Notes: generated by a model not told the origin, from the letters alone. 64,000 bases of DNA from Bacteroidaceae bacterium (GCA_017542145.1 JAFXXQ010000023.1:124001-188000); one strand, 5' to 3'. Positions 33,089 to 40,818 are shown, numbered from the stretch's first letter. Translations and numbers: made by a program.

Positions 33089-34753
33089 ATGAAAAGAAAA
33101 ACATTTTATTTTTCATTTTTCATTGTCCATCTTTCATTTTTATTTGCCTCCTGCTCCGGCCTTTTCGAGACGCAGTCGTCGTATTATTCGACGGAGGACA
33201 ACCATACCCTCGACTCGGCTGCTGATACGGTCTATTCCGTCATCGGCATCCTCAGCAAAGTGCAGTCCATTGCCGACCGTACCGTGCTGATGGGCGAGCT
33301 TCGTGCCGACCTCGTTTGCGACAACGCCTACACCGCCAGCGACCTTCGCGAGATTGTGGCCAATGACGTCACAGCAGCCAATGCCTATGTCGACTACCGC
33401 GATTTCTACGCCGTCATCAACAACTGCAACTACTACCTCGCCAAGGCCGACACCACCGTCCGCGTCGCGGGAATGAAGGTCATTCTCAAGGAGTATGCCG
33501 TCGTGAAGGCCATCCGGGCGTGGACCTATATGCAGCTGGCACTCATCTATGGCGAGGTGCCGTTCTACACCCAGCCCATCCTCAAGTTCACCGATGCCGA
33601 CAAGGAGTATCCGAAGTACGACCTCGCCCGCATCTGCGACTATTTCATTGCCGATTTGCTGCCCTTAACCGAGATAGAGCAGCCCTCCTACGGCCCCATC
33701 AGCGGTGTCGACTCCCGCAAGTTCTTCTTCCCCGTCAAGCTGGTGCTTGCCGACCTCTACCTCTGGCAGCAGGACTATAGCCACGCAGCATTCTACTATG
33801 CCGACTTCCTGTCCGACAGGAAACTGACGACGGGCCTGGTAGCCTCGCGCGTCAGCGGCATCAACACCAGCGACGAGGTGACCTCCTTCACCTCCAACTG
33901 GATAAACGCCTTCGTCTCGCCGAATGTCGAGGAGGTCATCACCCTCATCCCTATGGCTCAGACACGGCTCGAGGGCGTGAAGAGCCAGCTCGACAACGTC
34001 TTCAGCTCCACAGACGAGAACGACAACCGCTATCAGATTGCCCCCTCGCCCTACTACGAGGAGCTTGTCGGCGCCCAGGACTATGCCTATTCCGTCAACG
34101 AGCGGACGCTCAAGCACCTCAGCTGCGGCGACATGCGCTACTTTGCTACCTATCCCACGCGCTTCGTTCCGGCCGACAGGCAGCCGTCGTCCGACGATTG
34201 GAAGATGGATGACGAGGACATCCAGACGAACGCCAAGTTCACCTCAGGCCACGTCTATGTCTATCGTGCCGGCACCGTCTGGCTCCGTCTGGCCGAGGCG
34301 CTCAACGCTATGGGCAACTACGAGGACGCCTTTGCCATCCTGAAGCGCGGGGGCGAGGTGACCACGCGAGGCGACTCCCTCCTCTTCGAGTTCACGCAGA
34401 CGTCCGTGGGCACCGAGCGCTATCGCGGCATCCATGCACGGGGTGGGGGAGAGGTCTTCCGCAACAGCGTCTATGATTTCCCGGATATGTCGGGCGATAC
34501 GCTCGATGTCCGCGTCTGGACGCGCGAGCGGCTCATGGAGTACGTCGAGGACCGCATCGTCGAGGAGCAGGCGCTCGAGAGCGCCTTCGAGGGGCAGCGC
34601 TTCTACACCCTCATGCGCATAGCCCTTCGTCGGAACGACCCCGCTTACCTTGCCGATAAGGTGGCCCACCGTAGCGGCACGCTCCAACCTGCCGACAACG
34701 TGCTCTACGACCGCCTCTCAAACCCCTCGAACTGGTACATCAAACACGACTGA
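33089..34753 (+). CDS. SusD/RagB-type surface lipoprotein 2
   Basis: The 554-residue lipoprotein starts MKRKTFYFSFFIVHLSFLFA with the lipid cysteine at position 22. SusD-like features include SYYSTEDNHTLDSAADTVYS near the N terminus, INNCNYYLAKADTTV, AWTYMQLALIYGEVPFYTQP, WLRLAEALNAMGNYEDAF and a C-terminal ESAFEGQRFYTLMRIALRR followed by NPSNWYIKHD. The longer open frame upstream belongs to a different frame of susC2 and is not coding. The signal peptide is encoded by a heptad microrepeat. It is the lid partner of transporter 2. Confidence 0.92.
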   Translation: MKRKTFYFSFFIVHLSFLFASCSGLFETQSSYYSTEDNHTLDSAADTVYSVIGILSKVQSIADRTVLMGELRADLVCDNAYTASDLREIVANDVTAANAYVDYRDFYAVINNCNYYLAKADTTVRVAGMKVILKEYAVVKAIRAWTYMQLALIYGEVPFYTQPILKFTDADKEYPKYDLARICDYFIADLLPLTEIEQPSYGPISGVDSRKFFFPVKLVLADLYLWQQDYSHAAFYYADFLSDRKLTTGLVASRVSGINTSDEVTSFTSNWINAFVSPNVEEVITLIPMAQTRLEGVKSQLDNVFSSTDENDNRYQIAPSPYYEELVGAQDYAYSVNERTLKHLSCGDMRYFATYPTRFVPADRQPSSDDWKMDDEDIQTNAKFTSGHVYVYRAGTVWLRLAEALNAMGNYEDAFAILKRGGEVTTRGDSLLFEFTQTSVGTERYRGIHARGGGEVFRNSVYDFPDMSGDTLDVRVWTRERLMEYVEDRIVEEQALESAFEGQRFYTLMRIALRRNDPAYLADKVAHRSGTLQPADNVLYDRLSNPSNWYIKHD

Positions 34754-34779
34754 ACGCACTAAAAAAACCCCATACACCT

Positions 34780-36321
34780 ATGTTTACCGAATCAGACCTT
34801 CTCTATCTTGCCAAGCGGGGCACCTCAGTCGCTCAGGCCGAGGAGCAGCTCGCCAGTATCGAACACGGCTTTCCCTTCCTGAAGCTCGAGGGCGCAGCAG
34901 CCGTCGGCAAGGGCATCGTCAAACCCGACGAAACCCTCCGTGACGCCTCCATCCGTGCCTGGAAGGAATATCTCGACGCCGGGCACCGCGTGGTGAAGTT
35001 CGTGCCCGCCTCGGGCGCTGCCAGCCGCATGTTCAAGAACCTCTATGCCTTCCTCGATGCCCCCTACGACGAGCCGCAGACCGACTTCGAGCAGATTTTC
35101 TTCCACCATATCACCTGCTTCGCCTTCTATGGCACGCTCGACGCCTGCTGCGTCAGGCTCTACGGCAAGGGCGTCGCCGACCTGCTGGCCGAGCGTCGTT
35201 ACAAGGCCGTCGTGGAGGCCCTGCTGGGAGCCGATGGCATGAACTACGGCAAGCTGCCCAAGGGCCTGCTGGAGTTCCACAGCAGCCTCGAAGGCACGTC
35301 CCGCACCCCGCTTGAGGAACATCTGGTGGAGGGCGCCCTCTATGCGTCCGATGCCGACAACCGCGTCCACATCCACTTCACCGTGTCGCCCGAGCACCGC
35401 CGTCTGTTCGAGGAGAAGGCTGCCGCCGTCGTGCAGAAGTACGAGCAGAAGTTCAACGTCACCTACGACATCACCTTCTCCGAGCAGAAATCCTCCACCG
35501 ACACCATTGCTGCCAACCCCGACGGCACCCCCTTCCACGACGCTGCCGGCAACCTCGTCTTCCGTCCCGGCGGACACGGCGCGCTCATCGAGAACCTGGG
35601 CGACCTGCGTTCCGACGTCGTCTTCATCAAGAACATCGACAACGTCGTCCCCGACCGCTTCAAGGACGATACCGTCGAGTACAAGCAAGTCCTTGCCGGC
35701 ATCCTCGTCAGCCTCCAGCAGCAGGTGTTCGACTACATTCGTCTGCTCGACAGCGGGGCGTACACCGATGCCCAGCTGGCAGCGATGCTGACGTTCCTCG
35801 AGGAGCGCTTCTTCTGCACCAGCCCGTGGTTCCGCCCCGACGGTGTGGGCTCCGACAGCCGCGCGGCCCTCGTGGCCTATCTGCGCGACAAGCTCAACCG
35901 CCCCATCCGCGTCTGCGGCATGGTGCAGAACGTCGGCGAGCCCGGCGGAGGACCCTTCCTCGCCTACAATGCCGACGGCTCCGTCTCGCTGCAGATACTC
36001 GAGAGCTCGCAGATCGACATGACCAACCCCCGTAGCGCCGAGATGTTCAGCCGGGGCACCCACTTCAACCCCGTCGACCTCGTCTGCGGCATCAGCGACT
36101 ATCAGGGCGAGCCCTTCGACCTGCCGCGCTACGTCGACAAGTCCACCGGCTTCATCTCCTCCAAGTCGAAGGACGGGCGCGAGCTGCGAGCCCTCGAGCT
36201 CCCCGGCCTCTGGAACGGCGCCATGAGCAACTGGCTCACCCTCTTCGTCGAGGTTCCCCTCTCCACCTTCAACCCCGTCAAGACCGTCAACGACCTCCTG
36301 CGCGAGCAGCATCAGCTTTAG
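34780..36321 (+). CDS. DUF4301 protein
   Basis: The 513-residue cytosolic protein fits DUF4301, a Bacteroidetes family. MFTESDLLYLAKRGTSVAQA begins the N-terminal segment; VVKFVPASGAASRMFKNLYA (about residue 75), VFRPGGHGALIENLGDL (about 260), VFIKNIDNVVPDRFKDD and the end block GRELRALELPGLWNGAMSNW are strongly nucleotidyltransferase-like. The GGHGAL/NIDN combination resembles UDP-sugar pyrophosphorylases, so sugar-nucleotide binding is my inference. It lies 26 bases after susD2 and may be read through from the cluster, though a functional link is unclear. Confidence 0.87.
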   Translation: MFTESDLLYLAKRGTSVAQAEEQLASIEHGFPFLKLEGAAAVGKGIVKPDETLRDASIRAWKEYLDAGHRVVKFVPASGAASRMFKNLYAFLDAPYDEPQTDFEQIFFHHITCFAFYGTLDACCVRLYGKGVADLLAERRYKAVVEALLGADGMNYGKLPKGLLEFHSSLEGTSRTPLEEHLVEGALYASDADNRVHIHFTVSPEHRRLFEEKAAAVVQKYEQKFNVTYDITFSEQKSSTDTIAANPDGTPFHDAAGNLVFRPGGHGALIENLGDLRSDVVFIKNIDNVVPDRFKDDTVEYKQVLAGILVSLQQQVFDYIRLLDSGAYTDAQLAAMLTFLEERFFCTSPWFRPDGVGSDSRAALVAYLRDKLNRPIRVCGMVQNVGEPGGGPFLAYNADGSVSLQILESSQIDMTNPRSAEMFSRGTHFNPVDLVCGISDYQGEPFDLPRYVDKSTGFISSKSKDGRELRALELPGLWNGAMSNWLTLFVEVPLSTFNPVKTVNDLLREQHQL

Positions 36322-36330
36322 CAGTTATAA

Positions 36331-36487
36331 GTTAAGAGTTAAGAATTAAGAGTTAAGAAAAAAAGCCTTGCATGCGGTGTTCCGATGGCAGAGCAATCTT
36401 TCTTAACTCTTAATTCTTAATTCTTAACTATATTACCTCTTAATTCTTAACTATATTTCTTAACTCTTAACTCTTAATTCTTAACTA
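36331..36487. repeat. Heptad repeat (GAGTTAA type) forming a 28-bp inverted repeat
   Basis: Four heptads GTTAAGA, GTTAAGA, ATTAAGA, GTTAAGA are followed after 42 bases by their inverted copies TCTTAAC, TCTTAAT, TCTTAAT, TCTTAAC; the 28-base arms differ at one position. More TCTTAA[CT] heptads continue to the end of the tdh gene. The flanking genes converge here, so the structure could act as a two-way terminator. The 42-base core (GCCTTGCATGCGGTG...) has no recognised identity. Confidence 0.75.
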
Positions 36488-36496
36488 AAAAACGCC

Positions 36497-37453
36497 TTAT
36501 TTTTTCAGTTTCTCCCTCAGATGCTTGAACATGTCTTCGGACATGGAGTGGAGGTCGTAGGTGGGGCACCAGTCCCACTCGGCGCGGGCGCAGCTGTCGT
36601 CCATGTTGTCGGGCCAGCTGTCGGCAATGGCCTTGCGCACGGGGTCGTTGACGTAGTGCATCTTGAAGTCGGGCTCGAAGCGCAGGATCTCGGCGCGCAG
36701 CTCTTCGGGCTCGAAGCTCATGCTGGCGATGTTGAACGCGTTGCGGTGGATGAGGCGCGAGGGGTCGGCCTGCATGATCTGCACGGCGGCGTGCAGGGCA
36801 TCGGGCATATACATCATGTCCATATACGTGCCTGCGGGTATGGGGCAGGCGAAGTCCTCGCCTCGGACGGCAGCGTAGTAGATCTCGACGGCATAGTCCG
36901 TGGTGCCTCCGCCCGGCAGGGTGACGTAGCTGATGAGGCCGGGGAAGCGCACCGAGCGGGTGTCGACGCCGTACTTGTGGAAGTAGTAGTCCGAGAGCAG
37001 CTCGGTGCTGACCTTCGTGACGCCGTACATGGTGCGGGGGCGCTGGATGGTGTCCTGCGGGGTGTTCTTGTGGGGGGTGTTCAGGCCGAAGGAGCCTATG
37101 CTGCTGGGGGTGAAGACGGCGCAGTGCTTCTCGCGGGCAATCTCCAGCAGGTTGATGAGGCCGTCCATCTGGATGTGCCATGCGAGCAGGGGCTTGGCCT
37201 CGGCAACGGCCGAGAGCAGGGCGGCCAGGTTGTAGATGGTGTCGATGTGGTACTTGTCGACGATGGCAGCCAGTTGGGGGGCGTTGGTGACGTCGGCCAG
37301 CTCGGCAGGGCCGCTTTCCAGAAGGATGCCCTTCGGCTCGGCGCCGCGGATGTATCCGGCTACGACTGTGGAGTTTGGGATTTCCCGACGGAGTTTCATG
37401 GTAAGCTCTGAGCCAATCTGACCCGTGGAGCCAACGACAAGGATATTTTTCAT
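36497..37453 (-). CDS. tdh: SDR-type L-threonine 3-dehydrogenase
   Basis: The 318-residue NAD-dependent epimerase-like protein matches the short-chain L-threonine dehydrogenases: Rossmann motif VVGSTGQIGSELTMKL at the N terminus, YNLAALLSAVAEAKP, PSSIGSFG, and the catalytic YGVTKVSTELL (Tyr and Lys). It oxidises L-threonine to 2-amino-3-ketobutyrate, the substrate of Kbl, whose gene lies about 1 kb away on the other strand. I chose the ATG of MKNILVVGSTG; the longer frame adds 32 unlikely residues overlapping promoter sequence. Function assignment rests on both sequence and the kbl neighbour. Confidence 0.9.
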   Translation of the reverse strand: MKNILVVGSTGQIGSELTMKLRREIPNSTVVAGYIRGAEPKGILLESGPAELADVTNAPQLAAIVDKYHIDTIYNLAALLSAVAEAKPLLAWHIQMDGLINLLEIAREKHCAVFTPSSIGSFGLNTPHKNTPQDTIQRPRTMYGVTKVSTELLSDYYFHKYGVDTRSVRFPGLISYVTLPGGGTTDYAVEIYYAAVRGEDFACPIPAGTYMDMMYMPDALHAAVQIMQADPSRLIHRNAFNIASMSFEPEELRAEILRFEPDFKMHYVNDPVRKAIADSWPDNMDDSCARAEWDWCPTYDLHSMSEDMFKHLREKLKK

Positions 37454-37482
37454 TGCAAAAGGTAAAGTTCTATTTCGCGCTG

Positions 37483-37490
37483 CGAAATTA
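37483..37490 (-). promoter_or_regulatory. Possible tdh promoter box (TAATTTCG)
   Basis: TAATTTCG on the minus strand differs from TAnnTTTG at one base. The kbl box (TATCTTCG) has the same T-to-C change. Confidence 0.4.
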
Positions 37491-37530
37491 CTAAAAGAAA
37501 TGCAAACGAAAAACAAAAATTGTGAAATAA

Positions 37531-37562
37531 TTTGCTTTTTCTTCAACACCCCGATATCTTTG
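37531..37562 (+). promoter_or_regulatory. Promoter of the double-TonB gene
   Basis: TTTG, 20 bases, TATCTTTG, ending 25 bases before the ATG. Confidence 0.75.
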
Positions 37563-37587
37563 TATCGACCTAAAAATTATAAAAACT

Positions 37588-38397
37588 ATGAAAACGACTT
37601 TTTCCTTCCGTCTGATTGTTATGACAATTGCCTGTGCAACGGCTTTTGTCGTCCATGCCCAGAGTGACACCATTACGGTTGTCTATGGTGAAGAAGAACG
37701 TGACAGCCTCCTTGTCACAAGTATTGACCAAATGCCTGAATTTCCCGGAGGAATCGATGCCCTAAAGGATTTCCTCCATGACAATCTCCGCTATCCTGAG
37801 GAGGCGAAAAAGAAAGGTATCGAGGGCCGCGTCGTCGTGCAGTTTTGGATAGAGAGCGACAGCACGATAGCCGATGTTGTTGTAATCAGCAAGCCTAATC
37901 CATTGTTAGATGCCGAGGCTGTCCGCCTGGTGCGCTCCATGCCGAAGTGGAAACCTGCCACGCAAAGGGGGAAGCCCGTGAGGTGTCGATATACCGTGCC
38001 TGTACACTTCAAGTCGGACGAAGAAAACAAGGTGTCTGCGGATCCGGAGGATGATTTTGCCTGCCATTTTGGAGAAGAGATGCCTGAATATCCAGGCGGA
38101 GTGGGTGCGCTGATGAACTATCTGAAAACGAACCTCCGCTATCCGAAAGCGGCGCAGGAAATGGGTGTAGGAGGCCGCGTCATCGTGCAGTTTTGGGTGG
38201 ATGTGGATGGAACGGTAACAAACCCTGTAGTCACTAAGTCTGCGCATAAACTTCTCGATGACGAAGCGCTCAGGTTAGTGCGCAACATGCCGAAATGGAA
38301 GCCTGGCCGAAATAGTAAGGGCGAGGTCGAGGCTATGCTTTTCAACCTCCCTATTCAGTTCCGGCTCTCTACCCAGGAATCAAAAAAGAAGTGGTAA
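37588..38397 (+). CDS. Periplasmic protein with two tandem TonB C-terminal domains
   Basis: The 269-residue protein has a cleavable-looking signal peptide (IVMTIACATAFVVHAQS) and two successive TonB_C domains. The first (about 50-145) runs MPEFPGGIDALKDFLHDNLR, KKKGIEGRVVVQFWIESD, VRSMPKWKPA; the second (about 160-262) repeats MPEYPGGVGALMNYLKTNLR, EMGVGGRVIVQFWVDVDG, VRNMPKWKPG. Single TonB_C domains bind the TonB box of outer membrane receptors. There is no proline-rich linker, and no membrane anchor unless the signal stays uncut, so a classical energy-transducing role is doubtful. It lies between tdh and kbl. Confidence 0.88.
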   Translation: MKTTFSFRLIVMTIACATAFVVHAQSDTITVVYGEEERDSLLVTSIDQMPEFPGGIDALKDFLHDNLRYPEEAKKKGIEGRVVVQFWIESDSTIADVVVISKPNPLLDAEAVRLVRSMPKWKPATQRGKPVRCRYTVPVHFKSDEENKVSADPEDDFACHFGEEMPEYPGGVGALMNYLKTNLRYPKAAQEMGVGGRVIVQFWVDVDGTVTNPVVTKSAHKLLDDEALRLVRNMPKWKPGRNSKGEVEAMLFNLPIQFRLSTQESKKKW

Positions 38398-38490
38398 AAC
38401 GGTCCTTCAGGTCGTTAGGGGTTTTCCCAGCGGATAATCTTTTTTTTCGAGTTTTTTCTGTTTTTATTATCTCCTTTCCCTTTTTTGCTG

Positions 38491-38498
38491 TATCTTCG
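38491..38498 (+). promoter_or_regulatory. Possible kbl promoter box (TATCTTCG)
   Basis: TATCTTCG is one base off TAnnTTTG and lies about 39 bases before the kbl ATG. Confidence 0.45.
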
Positions 38499-38536
38499 CA
38501 GCAGGAAAATCTATGGACCATTAAATCGTTTGCATT

Positions 38537-39724
38537 ATGTTTGGAAAAATGAAAGAGTATCTGCAGACTGAGCTGCAGGGCATCAAGGATGCAGGATTGT
38601 ACAAGAACGAGCGACTGATTGCCTCGCCGCAGCGTGCTGCCATCCAGCTGGCCGACGGCAGCGAGGTGCTGAACTTCTGCGCCAACAACTACCTGGGCCT
38701 GAGCGACAACCCGCGCCTCATCGAGGCTGCGAAGAAGGCGATGGACGAGCGCGGCTACGGCATGAGCTCCGTGCGCTTCATCTGCGGCACGCAGGACATG
38801 CACAAGGAGCTGGAGGCTGCCATCAGCGAGTATTTCCATACCGAGGACACCATCCTCTACGCCAGCTGCTTCGACGCCAACGGCGGTCTGTTCGAGCCCC
38901 TGCTGGGCGAGGACGACGCCATCATCAGCGACGCGCTGAACCACGCCAGCATCATCGACGGCGTGCGCCTCTGCAAGGCCAAGCGCTACCGCTACGCCAA
39001 TGCCGACATGGCCGACCTGGAGCGCTGTCTGCAGGAGGCCCAGGCACAGCGCTTCCGCATCATCTGCACCGACGGAGTCTTCTCGATGGACGGCAACGTC
39101 GCCCCGATGGACAAAATCTGCGACCTGGCGGAGAAGTACGACGCCCTGGTGATGGTGGACGAGTGCCACAGCGCCGGCGTCGTCGGCAAGCACGGCTACG
39201 GCGTGGCCGAGCAGTTCGACTGCTACGGACGCATCGACGTACACACGGGCACACTGGGCAAGGCCTTCGGCGGAGCCATCGGAGGCTTCACCACAGGCCG
39301 CAAGGAGATTATCGACATGCTGCGCCAGCGCAGCCGTCCCTACCTCTTCTCCAACTCGCTGCCGCCCGAGGTGGTGGGTGCCTCGCTGGAGGTGTTCCGC
39401 ATGATGAAGGAGAGCGACGCCCTCCACACCAAGCAGCAGGAGAACGTGGTGTACTTCCGCGAGAAGATGCTGGCAGCGGGCTTCGACATCAAGCCCACGC
39501 AGAGCGCCATCTGCGCCGTGATGCTCTACGACGCCAAGCTGAGCCAGGTGTTTGCCGCCCGCATGGCCGACGAGGGCATCTACGTCACCGGCTTCTACTA
39601 TCCCGTCGTGCCGAAGGGGCAGGCCCGCATCCGCGTCCAGCTCAGCGCCGCCCACGAGCGTGCCCACCTCGACCGCTGCATCGCCGCCTTTGTCAAGGTC
39701 GGCAAGGAGCTCGGAGTTATTTAG
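38537..39724 (+). CDS. kbl: Glycine C-acetyltransferase (2-amino-3-ketobutyrate CoA ligase)
   Basis: A 395-residue alpha-oxoamine synthase. FCANNYLGLSDNPRLI near the N terminus, YGMSSVRFICGTQDMHKELE, DALNHASIIDGVRLCKAKRY, VMVDECHSAGVVGKHGYG and the PLP-lysine block THTGTLGKAFGGAIGG-like (VHTGTLGKAFGGAIGG) define Kbl rather than KBL-like 7-keto-8-aminopelargonate synthase. It splits 2-amino-3-ketobutyrate with CoA into glycine and acetyl-CoA, completing threonine breakdown begun by Tdh. The gene ends directly against an octamer repeat array that precedes the S23-type gene. Confidence 0.93.
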   Translation: MFGKMKEYLQTELQGIKDAGLYKNERLIASPQRAAIQLADGSEVLNFCANNYLGLSDNPRLIEAAKKAMDERGYGMSSVRFICGTQDMHKELEAAISEYFHTEDTILYASCFDANGGLFEPLLGEDDAIISDALNHASIIDGVRLCKAKRYRYANADMADLERCLQEAQAQRFRIICTDGVFSMDGNVAPMDKICDLAEKYDALVMVDECHSAGVVGKHGYGVAEQFDCYGRIDVHTGTLGKAFGGAIGGFTTGRKEIIDMLRQRSRPYLFSNSLPPEVVGASLEVFRMMKESDALHTKQQENVVYFREKMLAAGFDIKPTQSAICAVMLYDAKLSQVFAARMADEGIYVTGFYYPVVPKGQARIRVQLSAAHERAHLDRCIAAFVKVGKELGVI

Positions 39725-39725
39725 G

Positions 39726-39787
39726 GTCAACGGGTCAACGGGTCAACGAGGCTTTTTTTAAAAGTCAACGGGTCTACAAGTCAACGA
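39726..39787. repeat. Octamer array GTCAACRR, left arm
   Basis: GTCAACGG, GTCAACGG, GTCAACGA, then a 14-base A/T-rich break, then GTCAACGG, GTCTACAA, GTCAACGA. Units are exactly eight bases, with a purine pair as the variable end. The array runs from the kbl stop codon to five bases before the S23-type start codon, leaving no room for a normal ribosome-binding region. Confidence 0.8.
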
Positions 39788-39791
39788 GTTT

Positions 39792-40148
39792 ATGGGGCGG
39801 TCGATAGAGAATCTGGTTGTCTGGAAGGAATCGCGTACGTTTGTCAATGATGTCTATCGCATGATGGCAGACTGTAAGGATTATGGATTCAAGGACCAGA
39901 TTCAGCGGGCGGCTGTTTCCATTATGAACAATATTGCTGAAGGCTCGGAATCGGGTTCTGATGCAAAGTTCTTGAACTTCTTGAACATTGCCCGTGGCAG
40001 CTGTTCGGAGGTACGGAGCATGCTTTATCTTTGTGAAGATTTTGGCATATGCTCGGCCGATGAACGGATAAAACTTCAGCATCAACTGAAAAAGATATCA
40101 ACGGGAATCGTCCATCTCTTCGACTCCATCTCCGCCCAACCCCATTAA
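39792..40148 (+). CDS. Four-helix bundle protein (23S rRNA intervening-sequence protein, S23 type)
   Basis: The 118-residue protein has the typical pattern of the S23/IVP four-helix-bundle family: LVVWKESRTFVNDVYRMMAD at the first helix, FKDQIQRAAVSIMNNIAEGS (the signature IPSNIAEG-like segment), FLNFLNIARGSCSEVRSMLY, and a final helix. Homologues were first seen inside intervening sequences of 23S rRNA genes, but many are free-standing; no molecular function is settled. Here the gene is enclosed by octamer arrays in opposite orientation, and its stop codon is supplied by the first unit of the right array. No rRNA is present in the window. Confidence 0.92.
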   Translation: MGRSIENLVVWKESRTFVNDVYRMMADCKDYGFKDQIQRAAVSIMNNIAEGSESGSDAKFLNFLNIARGSCSEVRSMLYLCEDFGICSADERIKLQHQLKKISTGIVHLFDSISAQPH

Positions 40149-40236
40149 CCCATTAACCCGTTGACTTGTTGACCCGTTGACCTGTTGACTTGTTGACCTG
40201 TAGACTTGTTGACTCGTTGACTCGTTGACCCGTTGA
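40141..40236. repeat. Octamer array, right arm (12 units of eight bases)
   Basis: Twelve gap-free octamers: CCCATTAA twice, then CCCGTTGA, CTTGTTGA, CCCGTTGA, CCTGTTGA, CTTGTTGA, CCTGTAGA, CTTGTTGA, CTCGTTGA, CTCGTTGA, CCCGTTGA. Read on the other strand these are the GTCAACRR units of the left arm, so the two arrays are inverted around the S23-type gene. Both arms even contain a TAGAC/GTCTA variant. The array ends just before the lrp stop codon. Confidence 0.85.
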
Positions 40237-40242
40237 CCCCTC

Positions 40243-40707
40243 TTATATCGGCAGATAATGCGAGTTCTTCACCTCGCCCAGGACGAAGGAGGAGTTCAGG
40301 TTGCCGATGGCAGGGATGTCGCCCAAGATGCGCAGGACAAACTCCTGGTACTGCTTCATGTTCTTGACGTAGATTTTCAGCAGGAAGTCGTAGTCGCCGG
40401 AAATGTTGTAGCACTCCACAATCTCGGGTATCTCCTGCACGGCAGTCATCAACTGAACAGCATTCTCGTGGGAATGCTGTTTCATTTTTATATAGCAGAA
40501 GGCGATGAAGCCGCAGTCGAGCTTCTCGGCATCGAGCACAGCCACGTAGCCCTGTATGTACCCCTCGCGCTCCAGCTTACGCACGCGCTCAAACACGGGC
40601 GACACGCTCAGGTGTACCCTCTGCGAAAGTTCCTTGATGGTGAGGTGGCCGTCGTGCTGCAACTCCTGGAGCAGCTGAAGGTCGTAGGCGTCTAAATCTT
40701 GTTTCAT
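40243..40707 (-). CDS. Lrp/AsnC-family transcriptional regulator
   Basis: The 154-residue protein has an N-terminal winged helix-turn-helix (LDAYDLQLLQELQHDGHLTI, KELSQRVHLSVSPVFERVRK) and a C-terminal RAM/AsnC ligand domain (IPEIVECYNISGDYDFLLKI, YVKNMKQYQEFVLRILGDIP). Such proteins form octamers that respond to amino acids. In E. coli, Lrp controls kbl-tdh; here kbl and tdh lie within 4 kb, so regulation of threonine breakdown is a plausible inference. I chose the ATG of MKQDLD because the longer reading starts with TTG near the promoter. Confidence 0.92.
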   Translation of the reverse strand: MKQDLDAYDLQLLQELQHDGHLTIKELSQRVHLSVSPVFERVRKLEREGYIQGYVAVLDAEKLDCGFIAFCYIKMKQHSHENAVQLMTAVQEIPEIVECYNISGDYDFLLKIYVKNMKQYQEFVLRILGDIPAIGNLNSSFVLGEVKNSHYLPI

Positions 40708-40750
40708 ATCGGGTGAAATGTTTTTTTTCTGCAAATGTCTTTTGGCGCGG

Positions 40751-40758
40751 CAAAGGTA
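40751..40758 (-). promoter_or_regulatory. lrp promoter -7 box
   Basis: Minus-strand TACCTTTG, about 45 bases before the lrp ATG. Confidence 0.55.
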
Positions 40759-40818
40759 AATAGATTTATTCGGAAAACCGCATCAGTAGCAGAATAATTT
40801 TCTGAAAATAGCGAAAAG

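Noticed and set aside
34825..36312. 495-codon leftward frame
   Set aside because: Antisense shadow of the DUF4301 gene with low-complexity Val/Glu/Gly composition and no family motif.
38369..39730. 453-codon leftward frame
   Set aside because: Antisense shadow of kbl, which is unmistakable on the other strand.
39792..40148. A true 23S rRNA intervening sequence
   Set aside because: Flanks are kbl and lrp, not rRNA; only the layout is similar.
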